Notes: generated from the sequence alone by a model not told the origin. A DNA stretch of 33,724 bases from an uncultured SAR86 cluster bacterium (GCA_902629465.1 CACOQX010000010.1:1-33724), one strand, 5' to 3'; shown: positions 8,852 to 17,475, counted from the first letter of the stretch. Made by a program: numbers and translations.

Positions 8852-10189
8852 ATGGATAACTTTTCTTTAGTTTTAAAAAATTGTAATTTGGTAAATGAAG
8901 ACTCTATAGCTGCAGTAGATATTGGAATTAAGGGCGATAAAATAGAAAAGATTGCTTCCCAAATAACTTCAGAATCTTCTGAAATTATTGACCTTGAGGG
9001 AAATTACATTGCTCCTGGAATAATTGATGATCAAGTCCATTTTAGAGATCCAGGATTGACTGAAAAAGGAGATATACTTTCAGAGTCTTTGGCAGCCGTC
9101 TTTTCAGGCGTCACCTCTACCTTTGATATGCCTAATGTCAATCCTAATACAACTACTATTAATCTATTGAATGATAGGAATTCACTTGGAGCAAATAAAT
9201 CTTGGACTAATTATTCCTATTATTTTGGGGCAACAGAAACTAATTTAGAAGAAATAAAGAAATTAAATCCTAAAGAAACTTGTGGCTTAAAAGTTTTTAT
9301 GGGAACTTCTACTGGAACTTTATTAGTAGAAGACGATTTTGCTCTAGACCAAATCTTTCGATTTTGCCCAGTAACAATTGTGACTCATTGCGAAGATAAT
9401 GAAACTATAAAAGATAATTTAGAAAAAGTTAATTCAGAGCATCAAAAATTGAATGCAAGTTTTCATCCTATTATTCGCGACGATGTATGTTGTTACAAAT
9501 CATCATCGAAGGTCATTGAATTAGCAAAAAAACATTCTTCAGATCTACATGTTCTTCATTTGACTACTGAAAAAGAGATTGAACTTTTTGAAAATTTTGA
9601 TTTGAAGAATAAAAAAATTACTTGTGAAGTCTGCGTGCACCATCTGTGGTTTGATGAGAGAGATTATGAAAAGCAGGGAAATTTAATAGTTTGCAATCCA
9701 GCCATAAAAAAAGTATCCGATAGAGATGCGCTGAGAAAAGCACTTAAGGATGGTTTTATAGATTATGTTGCTACCGATCATGCTCCTCATTGTTTTGAAG
9801 ATAAGAAATTGCCTTATGGAGAAGCGCCAGCTGGAATTCCACTTATTGAGCATTCATTTCACATGATGATAGAACTTCATAAACAAGGATTTTATTCCCT
9901 TGGAGAAGTTATTTCATACATGAGTCACAAGGTAGCTGATAGGTTTTCTATTCAGGATAGAGGATATGTAAGGGAGGGTTATAAGGCAGACTTTATGATG
10001 TTTGATCTTGAGAAAAGAACCTTAGTAAAAAATAAAACAGAAAAAACTAAATGCGGATGGACACCCTTTGATGGATATACTTTCAATTCCTCTGTACTTG
10101 GGACAATCGTTAACGGAAAGCCTATTGTGGTTGATGGAAAACTAGTCGCAAAAAATTCTTCTGCAGAAAAAATATTATTTGATAGGTAA
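8852..10189 (+). CDS. pyrC: dihydroorotase, class I
   Basis: A 445-residue amidohydrolase that cyclises carbamoyl-aspartate to dihydroorotate in pyrimidine synthesis. The TIM-barrel metal ligands are visible: the HxH-equivalent VHFRDPG (about residue 62), the carboxylated Lys in GLKVFMG (about 147), His in VTHCED, His in VHHLW, and catalytic Asp in DYVATDHAPHCFE (about 308). Length and 'HFRDPG' place it in the class I/allantoinase-like branch rather than the shorter E. coli class II PyrC. Hydantoinase or allantoinase activity is a weaker alternative. It starts two bases after the Smr gene, and its stop overlaps the amidase start as TAATG, so translation is probably coupled. Confidence 0.87.
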   Translation: MDNFSLVLKNCNLVNEDSIAAVDIGIKGDKIEKIASQITSESSEIIDLEGNYIAPGIIDDQVHFRDPGLTEKGDILSESLAAVFSGVTSTFDMPNVNPNTTTINLLNDRNSLGANKSWTNYSYYFGATETNLEEIKKLNPKETCGLKVFMGTSTGTLLVEDDFALDQIFRFCPVTIVTHCEDNETIKDNLEKVNSEHQKLNASFHPIIRDDVCCYKSSSKVIELAKKHSSDLHVLHLTTEKEIELFENFDLKNKKITCEVCVHHLWFDERDYEKQGNLIVCNPAIKKVSDRDALRKALKDGFIDYVATDHAPHCFEDKKLPYGEAPAGIPLIEHSFHMMIELHKQGFYSLGEVISYMSHKVADRFSIQDRGYVREGYKADFMMFDLEKRTLVKNKTEKTKCGWTPFDGYTFNSSVLGTIVNGKPIVVDGKLVAKNSSAEKILFDR

Positions 10190-11631
10190 TGAATTATTCA
10201 GAATACTTTTCCTATGATTCTCTTGGATTAGCCGACCTAGTAAGAACAAAGAAAATATCGCCTGAAGAGCTCTTAGATATAGCAATAGGATTAACTAAAA
10301 AATTGGATCCTAAATTAAATGCTATTCCAATTAAACATTTTGATTTAGCTAGAGATAATTTAAAAAATCAAAACAACAAAGGAATATTTTATGGCGTTCC
10401 GTTTTTGTTGAAGGATCTTAATAATTATTTAGAAGGAACTGTAACTTCAGGAGGTTCTAGAATCTTGAAAAATATTAAAGCAGATCATTCAAGCGAATTG
10501 GTTAAAAGAACTATAGATTCAGGATTAAATATATTTGGGAAAACTAACTCTCCTGAACTTGGATTGACTGTTACAACTGAACCAGTATTGTATGGTCCAA
10601 CTAGAAATCCCTGGAACTTAGACAGATCCTCTGGAGGGTCCAGTGGTGGAGCCTCATCTGCTGTTGCCGCAGGGATAGTTCCAATGGCACAAGCAAGTGA
10701 TGGAGGAGGTTCTATAAGAATTCCTGCTTCTTGTTGTGGACTATTTGGTTTAAAACCTACTAGAGCTAGGACACCTTTAGGTCCAATTTCTTTAGAAGGA
10801 TGGGGCGGGCAGTCAATTTTCCATTGTGTTTCTGTTTCTGTAAGAGATTCTGCTGCTCTTTTGGATGTTACCTCTGGCCATGAAAGGGGAGCTCCGTATA
10901 GATCTGCTCATCAAGAAAAAAGCTTTTTAGAACAAATTAACATCGAACCGGGAAAACTTAAAATTGGTTTTTTAGATGATTCAAGTATTTCTGTTGACGA
11001 AGATGTTAAAGAGGTAATGAATTCAACAATAGATTTATGTCAAAAATTAGGGCATTCAGTTGAGCGTACAAAAATAAATTTTTCTTCTGAAGAAATTTCC
11101 TTAGCTATCGTTACTATTATCTCTTCAAACGTAGCTTATACAGTTAAATCGCAATCTGAACAGACTGGAAGAAATATTTCCAATGAATTTTTTGAAAACG
11201 TTACTCTTCAAATGGCAGAAAATGGTAATAATTTTTCAGCCAGTGACTATGTCAATGCAATAAAAATTAACCATAGATTAGGACAAGAATTAGAAAAAAT
11301 GTTTGATAAATATGATGTTCTTTTATCACCAGTTTTAGCATCACCTCCGATAAAAATTGGAACTATAGATATGAACACTAATGATATGAAAACTTACATT
11401 GAAAGACTAAGTAATTACTCTCCCTTTACAGGAATATTTAATCAGTCTGGACAACCTTCTATGTCTGTTCCTCTATTTAGAACGAAAGATAATCTTCCAG
11501 TTGGGTCTATGTTTTCTGCCTCATTTGGAAATGAAAATTTATTATTTTCTCTAGCAGGTCAATTAGAGCAAGCACAACCTTGGAGAGAATCTCTTAATAA
11601 TATGAGAACGGTTTTGCTGGAGACTATTTAG
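10189..11631 (+). CDS. amidase (amidase-signature family)
   Basis: A 480-residue amidase-signature hydrolase. The Ser-cisSer-Lys triad is present: Lys in PFLLKDLNNY (about residue 75), cis-Ser in the glycine/serine-rich DRSSGGSSGGASSAVAAG (about 150), and nucleophile Ser in DGGGSIRIPASCCG (about 173). Length and N-terminal layout fit general amidases and 6-aminohexanoate-cyclic-dimer hydrolase-like members. It is not evidently GatA, because no gatB or gatC lies nearby. The start overlaps the dihydroorotase stop by one base (TAATG). This pairing could serve hydantoin, ureide or cyclic-amide breakdown, but that is inference from adjacency only. Its 3' end overlaps the 52-aa antisense membrane gene by 8 bases. 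Confidence 0.88.
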   Translation: MNYSEYFSYDSLGLADLVRTKKISPEELLDIAIGLTKKLDPKLNAIPIKHFDLARDNLKNQNNKGIFYGVPFLLKDLNNYLEGTVTSGGSRILKNIKADHSSELVKRTIDSGLNIFGKTNSPELGLTVTTEPVLYGPTRNPWNLDRSSGGSSGGASSAVAAGIVPMAQASDGGGSIRIPASCCGLFGLKPTRARTPLGPISLEGWGGQSIFHCVSVSVRDSAALLDVTSGHERGAPYRSAHQEKSFLEQINIEPGKLKIGFLDDSSISVDEDVKEVMNSTIDLCQKLGHSVERTKINFSSEEISLAIVTIISSNVAYTVKSQSEQTGRNISNEFFENVTLQMAENGNNFSASDYVNAIKINHRLGQELEKMFDKYDVLLSPVLASPPIKIGTIDMNTNDMKTYIERLSNYSPFTGIFNQSGQPSMSVPLFRTKDNLPVGSMFSASFGNENLLFSLAGQLEQAQPWRESLNNMRTVLLETI

Positions 11632-11782
11632 ATTCTAGGTAGCTAGATCTACTTTCTTCTTCTATTTCCTGTCTGAATTCCGATTCTTGAATGAAGTATC
11701 CTAGAAGACCAAGTAAGAATGTTAATCCAGCTATGAGTAGAAAAAAAACAACAATATTTCTGGTAATTTCAGAATCTTTCAT
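11624..11782 (-). CDS. 52-aa single-pass membrane protein
   Basis: Not in the ORF track because it is short. ATG at 11782 and stop TAG at 11624-11626 enclose 52 codons. The peptide has a short N-terminus (MKDSEITRN), one strong hydrophobic segment (about residues 10-31, IVVFFLLIAGLTFLLGLLGY) and a Glu-rich charged tail (SEFRQEIEEESRSS). It fills the otherwise empty gap between amidase and MFS transporter and converges on the amidase with an 8-base overlap. An intact frame with protein-like composition and membrane topology in a compact genome supports a real gene; no family is recognised. No clear Shine-Dalgarno is seen. Confidence 0.6.
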   Translation of the reverse strand: MKDSEITRNIVVFFLLIAGLTFLLGLLGYFIQESEFRQEIEEESRSSYLESK

Positions 11783-11784
11783 AC

Positions 11785-11793
11785 TGATATAAT
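11785..11793 (+). promoter_or_regulatory. extended -10 promoter for the MFS gene
   Basis: TGATATAAT matches an extended -10 element (TGnTATAAT) and ends 24 bases before the ATG of the MFS gene. No good -35 box is needed for this promoter class and none is clear. The transporter would start its own transcript here. Confidence 0.42.
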
Positions 11794-11817
11794 ACATAAT
11801 TATCCTCTTTTGAAAGA

Positions 11818-13086
11818 ATGATTGTCGAAAAAAGATATACCTTTAGAGAAAAATTTTCTTGGTCTCTTTATGATTGGGCAAATTCTGTTTTTGCCACTAC
11901 TATTTTGGCAGGTTTTTTTCCTCTTTTTTTTAAATCTTATTGGGGAGGTGATCTTGATGACTCTACCTCAACTGCTTTACTAGGAACTGCTAGTTCGGTC
12001 GCTGGATTAATTATAGTTTTGATTGCTCCCTTACTTGGAGCAATGGCTGATTTATCTCGTAAAAAAAAGTTTTTTTTATTAATTTTTGCTTTGCTGGGAA
12101 TTATTTCGACAAGTCTTCTTTTTTTTATTTCCTATGGATTCTGGCAGTGGAGTTTAATAATTTTTGGTTTATCAGTTATTGGTTTTTCCGGAGCAAATAT
12201 TTTTTATGATTCTCTTTTGATAGACGTTTCATCTAATGAAGATAGGAATTATGTTTCTTCGATGGGATATGCCCTAGGATATTTAGGAGGAGGTATCTTA
12301 TTTTTGATTAACGTTCTTATGTATTTATATCCTTCATTTTTTAATTTAAATTCTCAAACTGAAGGTATCTTATATTCTTTTTTATCTGTTGCTGTTTGGT
12401 GGTTTGTATTCTCTATTCCTTTATTTTTATTTGTTCAACAAAAAAAAATTGAAGATATAACAGATTTTAAAAATCCATTTAAACAATCTTTTTTAAGAGT
12501 TTTTAATACTTTTAAAGAAATAAAGAAATTTAAATCTGTATTGATATTTTTAGTAGCATATTGGTTTTACATTGATGCAATAGACACTATAGTGAGAATG
12601 GCTGTAGCATACGGAACAGACTTAGGATTTGATTCTTCTAAATTAATAATTGCTTTAATTTTTACTCAATTTATTGGATTTCCTGCAACATTTGGATATG
12701 GGTATTTAGCTGAAAAGTTTGGATTATTTAAAATGTTAGTTTTTGGAATTTTGATATACATTTTTATTTGTATTTACAGTCTCTTTATAACAAGTGCTAC
12801 AGACTTTTTTATTCTTGCTGGACTTGTAGGATTAGTTCAAGGAGGTGTTCAATCGGTAAGTAGGACAATATTTAGTAGATTAATACCTCAAGAAAAGGCA
12901 ACTGAGTTTTTCGGATTTTATAATTTAATTGGAAAATCTGCTGTTGTAGTTGGTCCAGCTTTAGTAGGCTGGATGGCTTACTTATTTAATAACCCTAAAG
13001 CTGGAATTATAAGTTTACTGATACTATTCATTCCTGGAATTGTGATTTTATTTTATGTGCCTAGATCCAGTTTAGTAAGAGATTAA
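11818..13086 (+). CDS. MFS transporter, UMF1/Atg22-like family
   Basis: A 422-residue polytopic inner membrane protein with about 12 hydrophobic segments. The N-terminus SWSLYDWANSVFATTI is diagnostic of UMF1/Atg22-like MFS permeases, and APLLGAMADLSRKKK is the loop 2-3 signature of the MFS fold. Members are thought to export small solutes, amino acids in the yeast Atg22 case; bacterial substrates are unknown. Length is normal for the family. It probably has its own extended -10 promoter in the preceding gap. Its last 15 bases overlap the converging glycerophosphodiesterase gene. Confidence 0.87.
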   Translation: MIVEKRYTFREKFSWSLYDWANSVFATTILAGFFPLFFKSYWGGDLDDSTSTALLGTASSVAGLIIVLIAPLLGAMADLSRKKKFFLLIFALLGIISTSLLFFISYGFWQWSLIIFGLSVIGFSGANIFYDSLLIDVSSNEDRNYVSSMGYALGYLGGGILFLINVLMYLYPSFFNLNSQTEGILYSFLSVAVWWFVFSIPLFLFVQQKKIEDITDFKNPFKQSFLRVFNTFKEIKKFKSVLIFLVAYWFYIDAIDTIVRMAVAYGTDLGFDSSKLIIALIFTQFIGFPATFGYGYLAEKFGLFKMLVFGILIYIFICIYSLFITSATDFFILAGLVGLVQGGVQSVSRTIFSRLIPQEKATEFFGFYNLIGKSAVVVGPALVGWMAYLFNNPKAGIISLLILFIPGIVILFYVPRSSLVRD

Positions 13087-13809
13087 ATCTCTTTCTTTCA
13101 TAATTTCCATCAGTAATTCTGGCTCATCGGTAACAATCCCATTAACTCCAAGATCTATTAAGTTATTTATTGTGTTTCTATCATTTATTGTCCATACGTG
13201 GACTAATAAGTTACATTTATCAGCTTTTTGAATTAAATTTTTTGTCAATACTTTGATTCCTTTCCAGTTAAGAGGGATTTGCATAATTTTTATGTTTTTA
13301 TCATATGCTTTAAAAAACTTAAATAATGCTACATCTTTCAAACCCATTGAGACTATTGCATTTTGATTATGTTTTAATACCTTTTTAGTATGACCAGAAT
13401 GAAACGAAGCAAAACAAACTCTATTGAACGCATTCATGTCTGCAACAACTTTTATACTATCTTGTATTACTTCTTTAATTTTTAAATCTATATTGAAATA
13501 TATATCAGGAAATTTTTTTAAAGCATCTTCAAGAGTTAGTAATCTACATTTTTTTTCTTTAAATAATCCGGCTATTTCCTTAAATGTAAGATCTTTTACC
13601 TGCAAATCAAGATTAAATAACCTTTTTAAATCTGAATCATGAAAAGCTATAACCTCATTATCCAAAGTAATTCTTAAATCAGTTTCTATGTATTTATAAC
13701 CCATTTGAATAACAGAATTAAAAGCTTCAAAGCTATTCTCAATAAATTTTTTAGAATTACCCCTATGAGATAAACCAACAAAAGAATCTTTTTGATAAAT
13801 ATTTTTCAT
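13072..13809 (-). CDS. glycerophosphodiester phosphodiesterase
   Basis: A 245-residue GDPD-family enzyme that cleaves glycerophosphodiesters to glycerol-3-phosphate and an alcohol, recovering phosphate and glycerol from phospholipid headgroups. The catalytic signature is complete: SHRGNS with first His, ENSFEAF (family ENT-x-x-AF), YIETDLRIT with metal Glu/Asp, and IAFHDSDLKRL with second His. The end has the usual VHVWTINDRN and GVNGIVTDEPELL. No signal peptide is evident, so a cytoplasmic UgpQ-like role is likely. It converges on the MFS transporter with a 15-base overlap and is divergent from the alpha/beta hydrolase with 36 bases between starts. Confidence 0.9.
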   Translation of the reverse strand: MKNIYQKDSFVGLSHRGNSKKFIENSFEAFNSVIQMGYKYIETDLRITLDNEVIAFHDSDLKRLFNLDLQVKDLTFKEIAGLFKEKKCRLLTLEDALKKFPDIYFNIDLKIKEVIQDSIKVVADMNAFNRVCFASFHSGHTKKVLKHNQNAIVSMGLKDVALFKFFKAYDKNIKIMQIPLNWKGIKVLTKNLIQKADKCNLLVHVWTINDRNTINNLIDLGVNGIVTDEPELLMEIMKERDLISY

Positions 13810-13845
13810 ATAGAAAAAAATGATATTAGGATTTAAGATGAATGG

Positions 13846-14817
13846 GTGAATTATTTTTTATATTCTATTTTTTTAATTCTAGTCATCGTCTTTCTTCCAT
13901 ATATTTACTATTCAGTTAAATTAAAAAATCCATCAAAAATTATTAAACCTCAGTATGGAAAATTTGCAGAATTAAAAAATGGGAATATTTTTTATCAAAA
14001 ATTTACTTCAGATAACCCTTTAGGACAGATTGTTATTTTGGTACATGGTTTTTCTACTCCGAGTATAGTTTGGAAGGGAATCGTTCCTTATTTGACTAAT
14101 GCGGGGTATGACGTTATTGCTTACGATCATTATGGACGGGGTTTTTCATCAAGACCAAAAGTTGACTACACAAAAGATTTTTATATATCAACACTCCTAG
14201 AATTAGTTGATTACTTAAAAATAGAACAAAAAATTCATCTCGTAGGATATTCAATGGGTGGCCCAATTGTTGGATATTTTGCTAATGAAAATCCAAATAA
14301 AGTAAAGTCTGTTAATTTTATTGCGCCTGCAGGCTATATGTTCAAGAAAAAATCTCAATCAAGTTTTTATCTTAAAATCCTTAATATTAAATTTGTAAGT
14401 AATTATATTTCTATTGTATTCCCATCTTTAATGTATGGAGGCAGCTCTTCAATAGCACTGACAACTGAAGAAGATGAGAATAGATTATCTCAAGATGAAT
14501 TAAGCAGAGTTTACAAAGAACAAATGAAATATGAAGGCTTTACAAGATCATTAATTTCAACAGCAAACAATTTTAATTTATTTAATACCCAAAAGATGTT
14601 TAAAGAATTAGGAAAGAAAAATATAAATGCTTCTGTTATTTGGGGAGATGCAGATGAGGTTGTTCCTATTGATGGTTTAAGATATCTGAAGTCAGATTAT
14701 CCTAATATTAATTTTAAGGTAGTTGATAAAGGTCATCATGATTTAACTTATGCTCTACCGAGTGTCGTTGGTAAATTTTTATGTAAACAATTAATAAGTT
14801 TTTCAAACGGTGAATAA
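13846..14817 (+). CDS. membrane-anchored alpha/beta hydrolase
   Basis: A 323-residue hydrolase with an N-terminal transmembrane helix (YFLYSIFLILVIVFLPYIYYS), probably anchoring the catalytic domain to the inner membrane. The fold motifs are clear: oxyanion loop VHGFSTPS, nucleophile elbow GYSMGGP (G-x-S-x-G), acid Asp in WGDADEVVP and catalytic His in KGHHDLTY. The substrate is not predictable; lipase/esterase or epoxide hydrolase-like members share these motifs. The frame opens with GTG at 13846, since nearby ATGs are out of frame. The final 8 bases overlap the carboxyltransferase start, so the two are probably translated together. Confidence 0.82.
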   Translation: MNYFLYSIFLILVIVFLPYIYYSVKLKNPSKIIKPQYGKFAELKNGNIFYQKFTSDNPLGQIVILVHGFSTPSIVWKGIVPYLTNAGYDVIAYDHYGRGFSSRPKVDYTKDFYISTLLELVDYLKIEQKIHLVGYSMGGPIVGYFANENPNKVKSVNFIAPAGYMFKKKSQSSFYLKILNIKFVSNYISIVFPSLMYGGSSSIALTTEEDENRLSQDELSRVYKEQMKYEGFTRSLISTANNFNLFNTQKMFKELGKKNINASVIWGDADEVVPIDGLRYLKSDYPNINFKVVDKGHHDLTYALPSVVGKFLCKQLISFSNGE

Positions 14818-16168
14818 AAAAATAGGCATAACAGAGGTTGTTCTCAGAGATGGTAATCAATCTCTACTCTCAACCCGTTTAAAGATAGAAGACATAATTC
14901 CAATTGCGTCTAAATTAGATGATATAGGTTATTCCTCAATTGAAAGCTGGGGCGGTGCTATTTTTGATTCCTGTGTACGTTATTTAGATGAAGATCCTTG
15001 GGAAAGACTGAGAGAATTTAAAAGGGCTATGCCAAAAACGAAACAACAAATGCTTTTAAGAGGCCAAAATTTAGTTGGCTACAAACACTATAGTGATGAA
15101 ATAGTATCTAAATTTATAGATATGTCTGTTTTCAATGGAATTGATATTTTTAGAATTTTTGACGCACTAAATGATTTAAGAAATATAAAACATAGTGTGG
15201 AAATAGTTAAAAAAAATGGTAAACATGCCCAAGGAACAATTGCTTATACAATAAGTCCTGTTCATACGCTTGAAACTTGGATTGATTTAGCTAAAGAAAT
15301 AGAAGATCTTGATTGTAACTCACTATGTATCAAAGATATGTCGGGGATTTTAAGCCCTGAGTTCGCTTATGATTTAATTTCTAGATTGAAAAAAGAAATA
15401 TCAATCCCAATTCATCTTCACACTCATGCAACGACTGGCATGTCTAACTTAACTAATATGAGAGCAGTTGAAGCAGGGGTGGATAATATTGATACCTCTA
15501 TTTCATCAATGAGTATGGGTTATGGACACTCAGCCACAGAAACTATGGTTTATTTACTGAAAGAAAAAAATATCGATGTAGATATTAACTTAAATGATTT
15601 GTTAAAAATCTCGGAATATTTCAAAACTATTAGAGACAAATATAAAGAATTTGAAGGAAGAATGAAGGGAGTAGATTTACAAATGCTTATTAATCAAGTG
15701 CCTGGAGGAATGCTATCTAATTTAGAAACTCAATTAAAAAATCTTGGAAAGGAAGAGCTTTTAGAGGATGTAGTTTCAGAGATATATGATGTAAGAAAAG
15801 ATGTTGGTTTTGTTCCACTTGTAACTCCTGCATCACAAATTATTGGAGCTCAGGCTCTTTCTAATATTTTAAATAAAAGATATGAAACATTATCAATAGA
15901 AATAATTGACATGGTATTGGGTTACTACGGAAAACTTCCAGGAGAAATAAATACCAATCTTTTCAAAAAAGCTTCAGAACAAAAAAATAATATTACAGTC
16001 CGTCCTGCAGATTTGCTTAAAGATAAATTTGAGGATTTTAGAGAAAATTTAAAACAATATTGTAATAAATTACAAATTAAAGATTTGAGTAATATTGAAG
16101 AAAATATTCTTACTTTTATTCTCATACCTTATGGTAGTGAAAAAATTTTCAAAAAGATGTCTTCCTAG
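14810..16168 (+). CDS. carboxyltransferase subunit (OadA/PycB/5S-like) lacking a biotinyl domain
   Basis: A 452-residue protein like the carboxyltransferase part of oxaloacetate decarboxylase alpha, pyruvate carboxylase subunit B and transcarboxylase 5S. These enzymes move CO2 between carboxybiotin and pyruvate/oxaloacetate. Visible features are VVLRDGNQSLL (metal-binding start of the HMGL-like barrel), ESWGGAIFDSCVRYL, the carboxylatable Lys in CIKDMSGIL (about residue 177) and metal His pair HLHTHATTG. The conserved PYC/OADA region follows (QVPGGMLSNLETQL, VTPASQIIGAQA, GYYGKLPG). It ends at KIFKKMSS with no linker and no AMKM biotin-attachment motif, unlike full-length OadA. The partner biotin protein is not in the window. 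Start is GTG, overlapping the hydrolase by 8 bases; the 3' end overlaps the converging porin gene by 20. Confidence 0.85.
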   Translation: MNKKIGITEVVLRDGNQSLLSTRLKIEDIIPIASKLDDIGYSSIESWGGAIFDSCVRYLDEDPWERLREFKRAMPKTKQQMLLRGQNLVGYKHYSDEIVSKFIDMSVFNGIDIFRIFDALNDLRNIKHSVEIVKKNGKHAQGTIAYTISPVHTLETWIDLAKEIEDLDCNSLCIKDMSGILSPEFAYDLISRLKKEISIPIHLHTHATTGMSNLTNMRAVEAGVDNIDTSISSMSMGYGHSATETMVYLLKEKNIDVDINLNDLLKISEYFKTIRDKYKEFEGRMKGVDLQMLINQVPGGMLSNLETQLKNLGKEELLEDVVSEIYDVRKDVGFVPLVTPASQIIGAQALSNILNKRYETLSIEIIDMVLGYYGKLPGEINTNLFKKASEQKNNITVRPADLLKDKFEDFRENLKQYCNKLQIKDLSNIEENILTFILIPYGSEKIFKKMSS

Positions 16169-16796
16169 AAATTGAGAATACAAAACCATCATCATCTTGG
16201 TCGCTGGAATCATTAGAATTAAAGTAAAAATAAAAAAGACTCAGATTAAAATTATTTTGTAATGTTTCTATTCCAATAGAATAATTTGAACCATTAGAAG
16301 TATTTATATTTTTATATGAATCAAAATCTCCATACGATAACGTCAAAGAATTATTCAAAAAATCAAAGCCATAAGAAAATTCATAATAGTCTGGAAAATT
16401 ATCAAGACCTGCAAAATAAGATATTTCAAAATCATAAAAAGAAAAATTAAATTCTAATTCATCATAATTATCAATTTTGGAATTAGGATAATTTGTTCCA
16501 ACGTAGTTAAAAGAAATATTTAGATTTTTATCTATCTCTTTTTGATAACCAAAGAAATAACCAATCTCTCTGTTTGGGTAATCAGTATTTTCTGAGCAGC
16601 AATTTTCAAGCCAAGCTCCTGAAAAAAATCCATTTTCTAGTGAAAAATTAATTTCAACTCCAACTGTAGCGTTTCCATTATTTTGAGTGATGCCTCTCCA
16701 AATAGAATCACTATTTAAAGAAAATTCAATATCACTATTTGTAAATATAGAAAGTGGTAAAAAAAATAAGAAGACTTTTATTAAAATATTATTCAT
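16149..16796 (-). CDS. TorF-family putative porin, divergent copy
   Basis: A 215-residue predicted outer membrane beta-barrel, the most diverged of three tandem TorF-type (Gcw_chp) paralogues. It keeps the family landmarks: signal peptide (ILIKVFLFFLPLSIFTNS), N-terminal DSIWRGITQNNGNATVG, central FEISYFAGLDNFPDYYEF, acidic SSDQDDDGFVFS and a C-terminal Phe. It is richer in Asn and Phe than its neighbours and carries a Cys pair (LENCCSEN) absent from the other two. Its ATG directly follows the T-tract of a strong terminator, so its translation and transcription may be set by read-through. It converges on the carboxyltransferase gene with a 20-base overlap. TorF-type proteins are proposed porins with unproven substrates. 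Confidence 0.8.
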   Translation of the reverse strand: MNNILIKVFLFFLPLSIFTNSDIEFSLNSDSIWRGITQNNGNATVGVEINFSLENGFFSGAWLENCCSENTDYPNREIGYFFGYQKEIDKNLNISFNYVGTNYPNSKIDNYDELEFNFSFYDFEISYFAGLDNFPDYYEFSYGFDFLNNSLTLSYGDFDSYKNINTSNGSNYSIGIETLQNNFNLSLFYFYFNSNDSSDQDDDGFVFSISRKTSF

Positions 16797-16826
16797 AAAA
16801 AAAAGCCTCTCAAAAGAGAGGCTTTT
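16797..16826 (-). terminator. strong Rho-independent terminator overlapping a ribosome-binding site
   Basis: Perfect 11-bp stem (AAAAGCCTCTC / GAGAGGCTTTT) with a 4-base loop. Read on the minus strand, the stem ends in a run of eight T residues. It lies just after the stop of the middle porin gene. The T-tract runs straight into the ATG of the next porin, and GAGAGG in the 3' arm sits at Shine-Dalgarno distance (about 8 bases) from that ATG. Confidence 0.9.
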
Positions 16827-16848
16827 ATTTTAACTTTTTTTCAAGCTC

Positions 16849-17475
16849 TTAGAATGATCTGCTTAAAGATACATAAGCACCATCGTCGTCAACACCGGAA
16901 GAATTGTTTTTGTGAGCTTCAAAGTCGTAGTAGTAAAAACCAAGACTAAAGTCACCAATACCCCAATCATAACCAACTAAGGTGTTATCGCCAGTATCTT
17001 CATATTCTCCGTAAGAGATATTAAAAGAACCTGGACCCGCATCAACTGAGTAGCCGATCTCACTATATGAAGGACCATCATTTTGACCATCAGAGTACAA
17101 AATACTAAGGCCATAGATGTCGAAACCTACATAAGCTTCTTCAAAATCTGCAGCATCATTTCCGGGATAAATTACTGAAATATAACCTATGTTATAGGTC
17201 ATGTTTTCAGCCATTTCTCCTGAGAAACCTAGGTAGATGTCTAATTCCATAGATGCTGTTCCAACATTTGCATTAGACGCCCAAGTTCCAATATAGAAGC
17301 CCAAATCTGTGGATAGATCAAATCCACCATTCACAGAAGGGTCACCATTTGTCTGAGTAATTCCACGCCATATGTAGTCACTACTTAAGCCTACATTACT
17401 TGAAATTTCTACAGCAGATGCATAAGAACTTAAAATTAAAAACATGCTTGTTAAAGCAATTTTTATACTTTTCAT
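16849..17475 (-). CDS. TorF-family putative porin, middle copy
   Basis: A 208-residue outer membrane protein of the TorF/Gcw_chp family. The signal peptide (KIALTSMFLILSSYASA) is followed by SSDYIWRGITQTNGDPSVNGG, the hallmark N-terminus. Later come YSEIGYSVDAGPGSFNISYGEY, YDWGIGDFSLGFYYYDF and an acidic VDDDGAYVSLSRSF ending in Phe, as needed for barrel assembly. It closely resembles the copy at 17709, with near-identical blocks such as AGPGSF-ISYGEY, indicating tandem duplication. GGAG six bases before the ATG gives a good ribosome site. A terminator upstream separates it from the first copy and another follows it, so it is probably its own transcription unit. Substrate unknown. Confidence 0.87.
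   Translation of the reverse strand: MKSIKIALTSMFLILSSYASAVEISSNVGLSSDYIWRGITQTNGDPSVNGGFDLSTDLGFYIGTWASNANVGTASMELDIYLGFSGEMAENMTYNIGYISVIYPGNDAADFEEAYVGFDIYGLSILYSDGQNDGPSYSEIGYSVDAGPGSFNISYGEYEDTGDNTLVGYDWGIGDFSLGFYYYDFEAHKNNSSGVDDDGAYVSLSRSF

Noticed and set aside
9020-11631. Dihydroorotase plus amidase as a dedicated hydantoin-degradation operon
   Set aside because: Adjacency and the TAATG overlap are real, but dihydroorotase motifs are typical, unrelated genes are equally tightly packed here, and no racemase or transporter for hydantoins is present.
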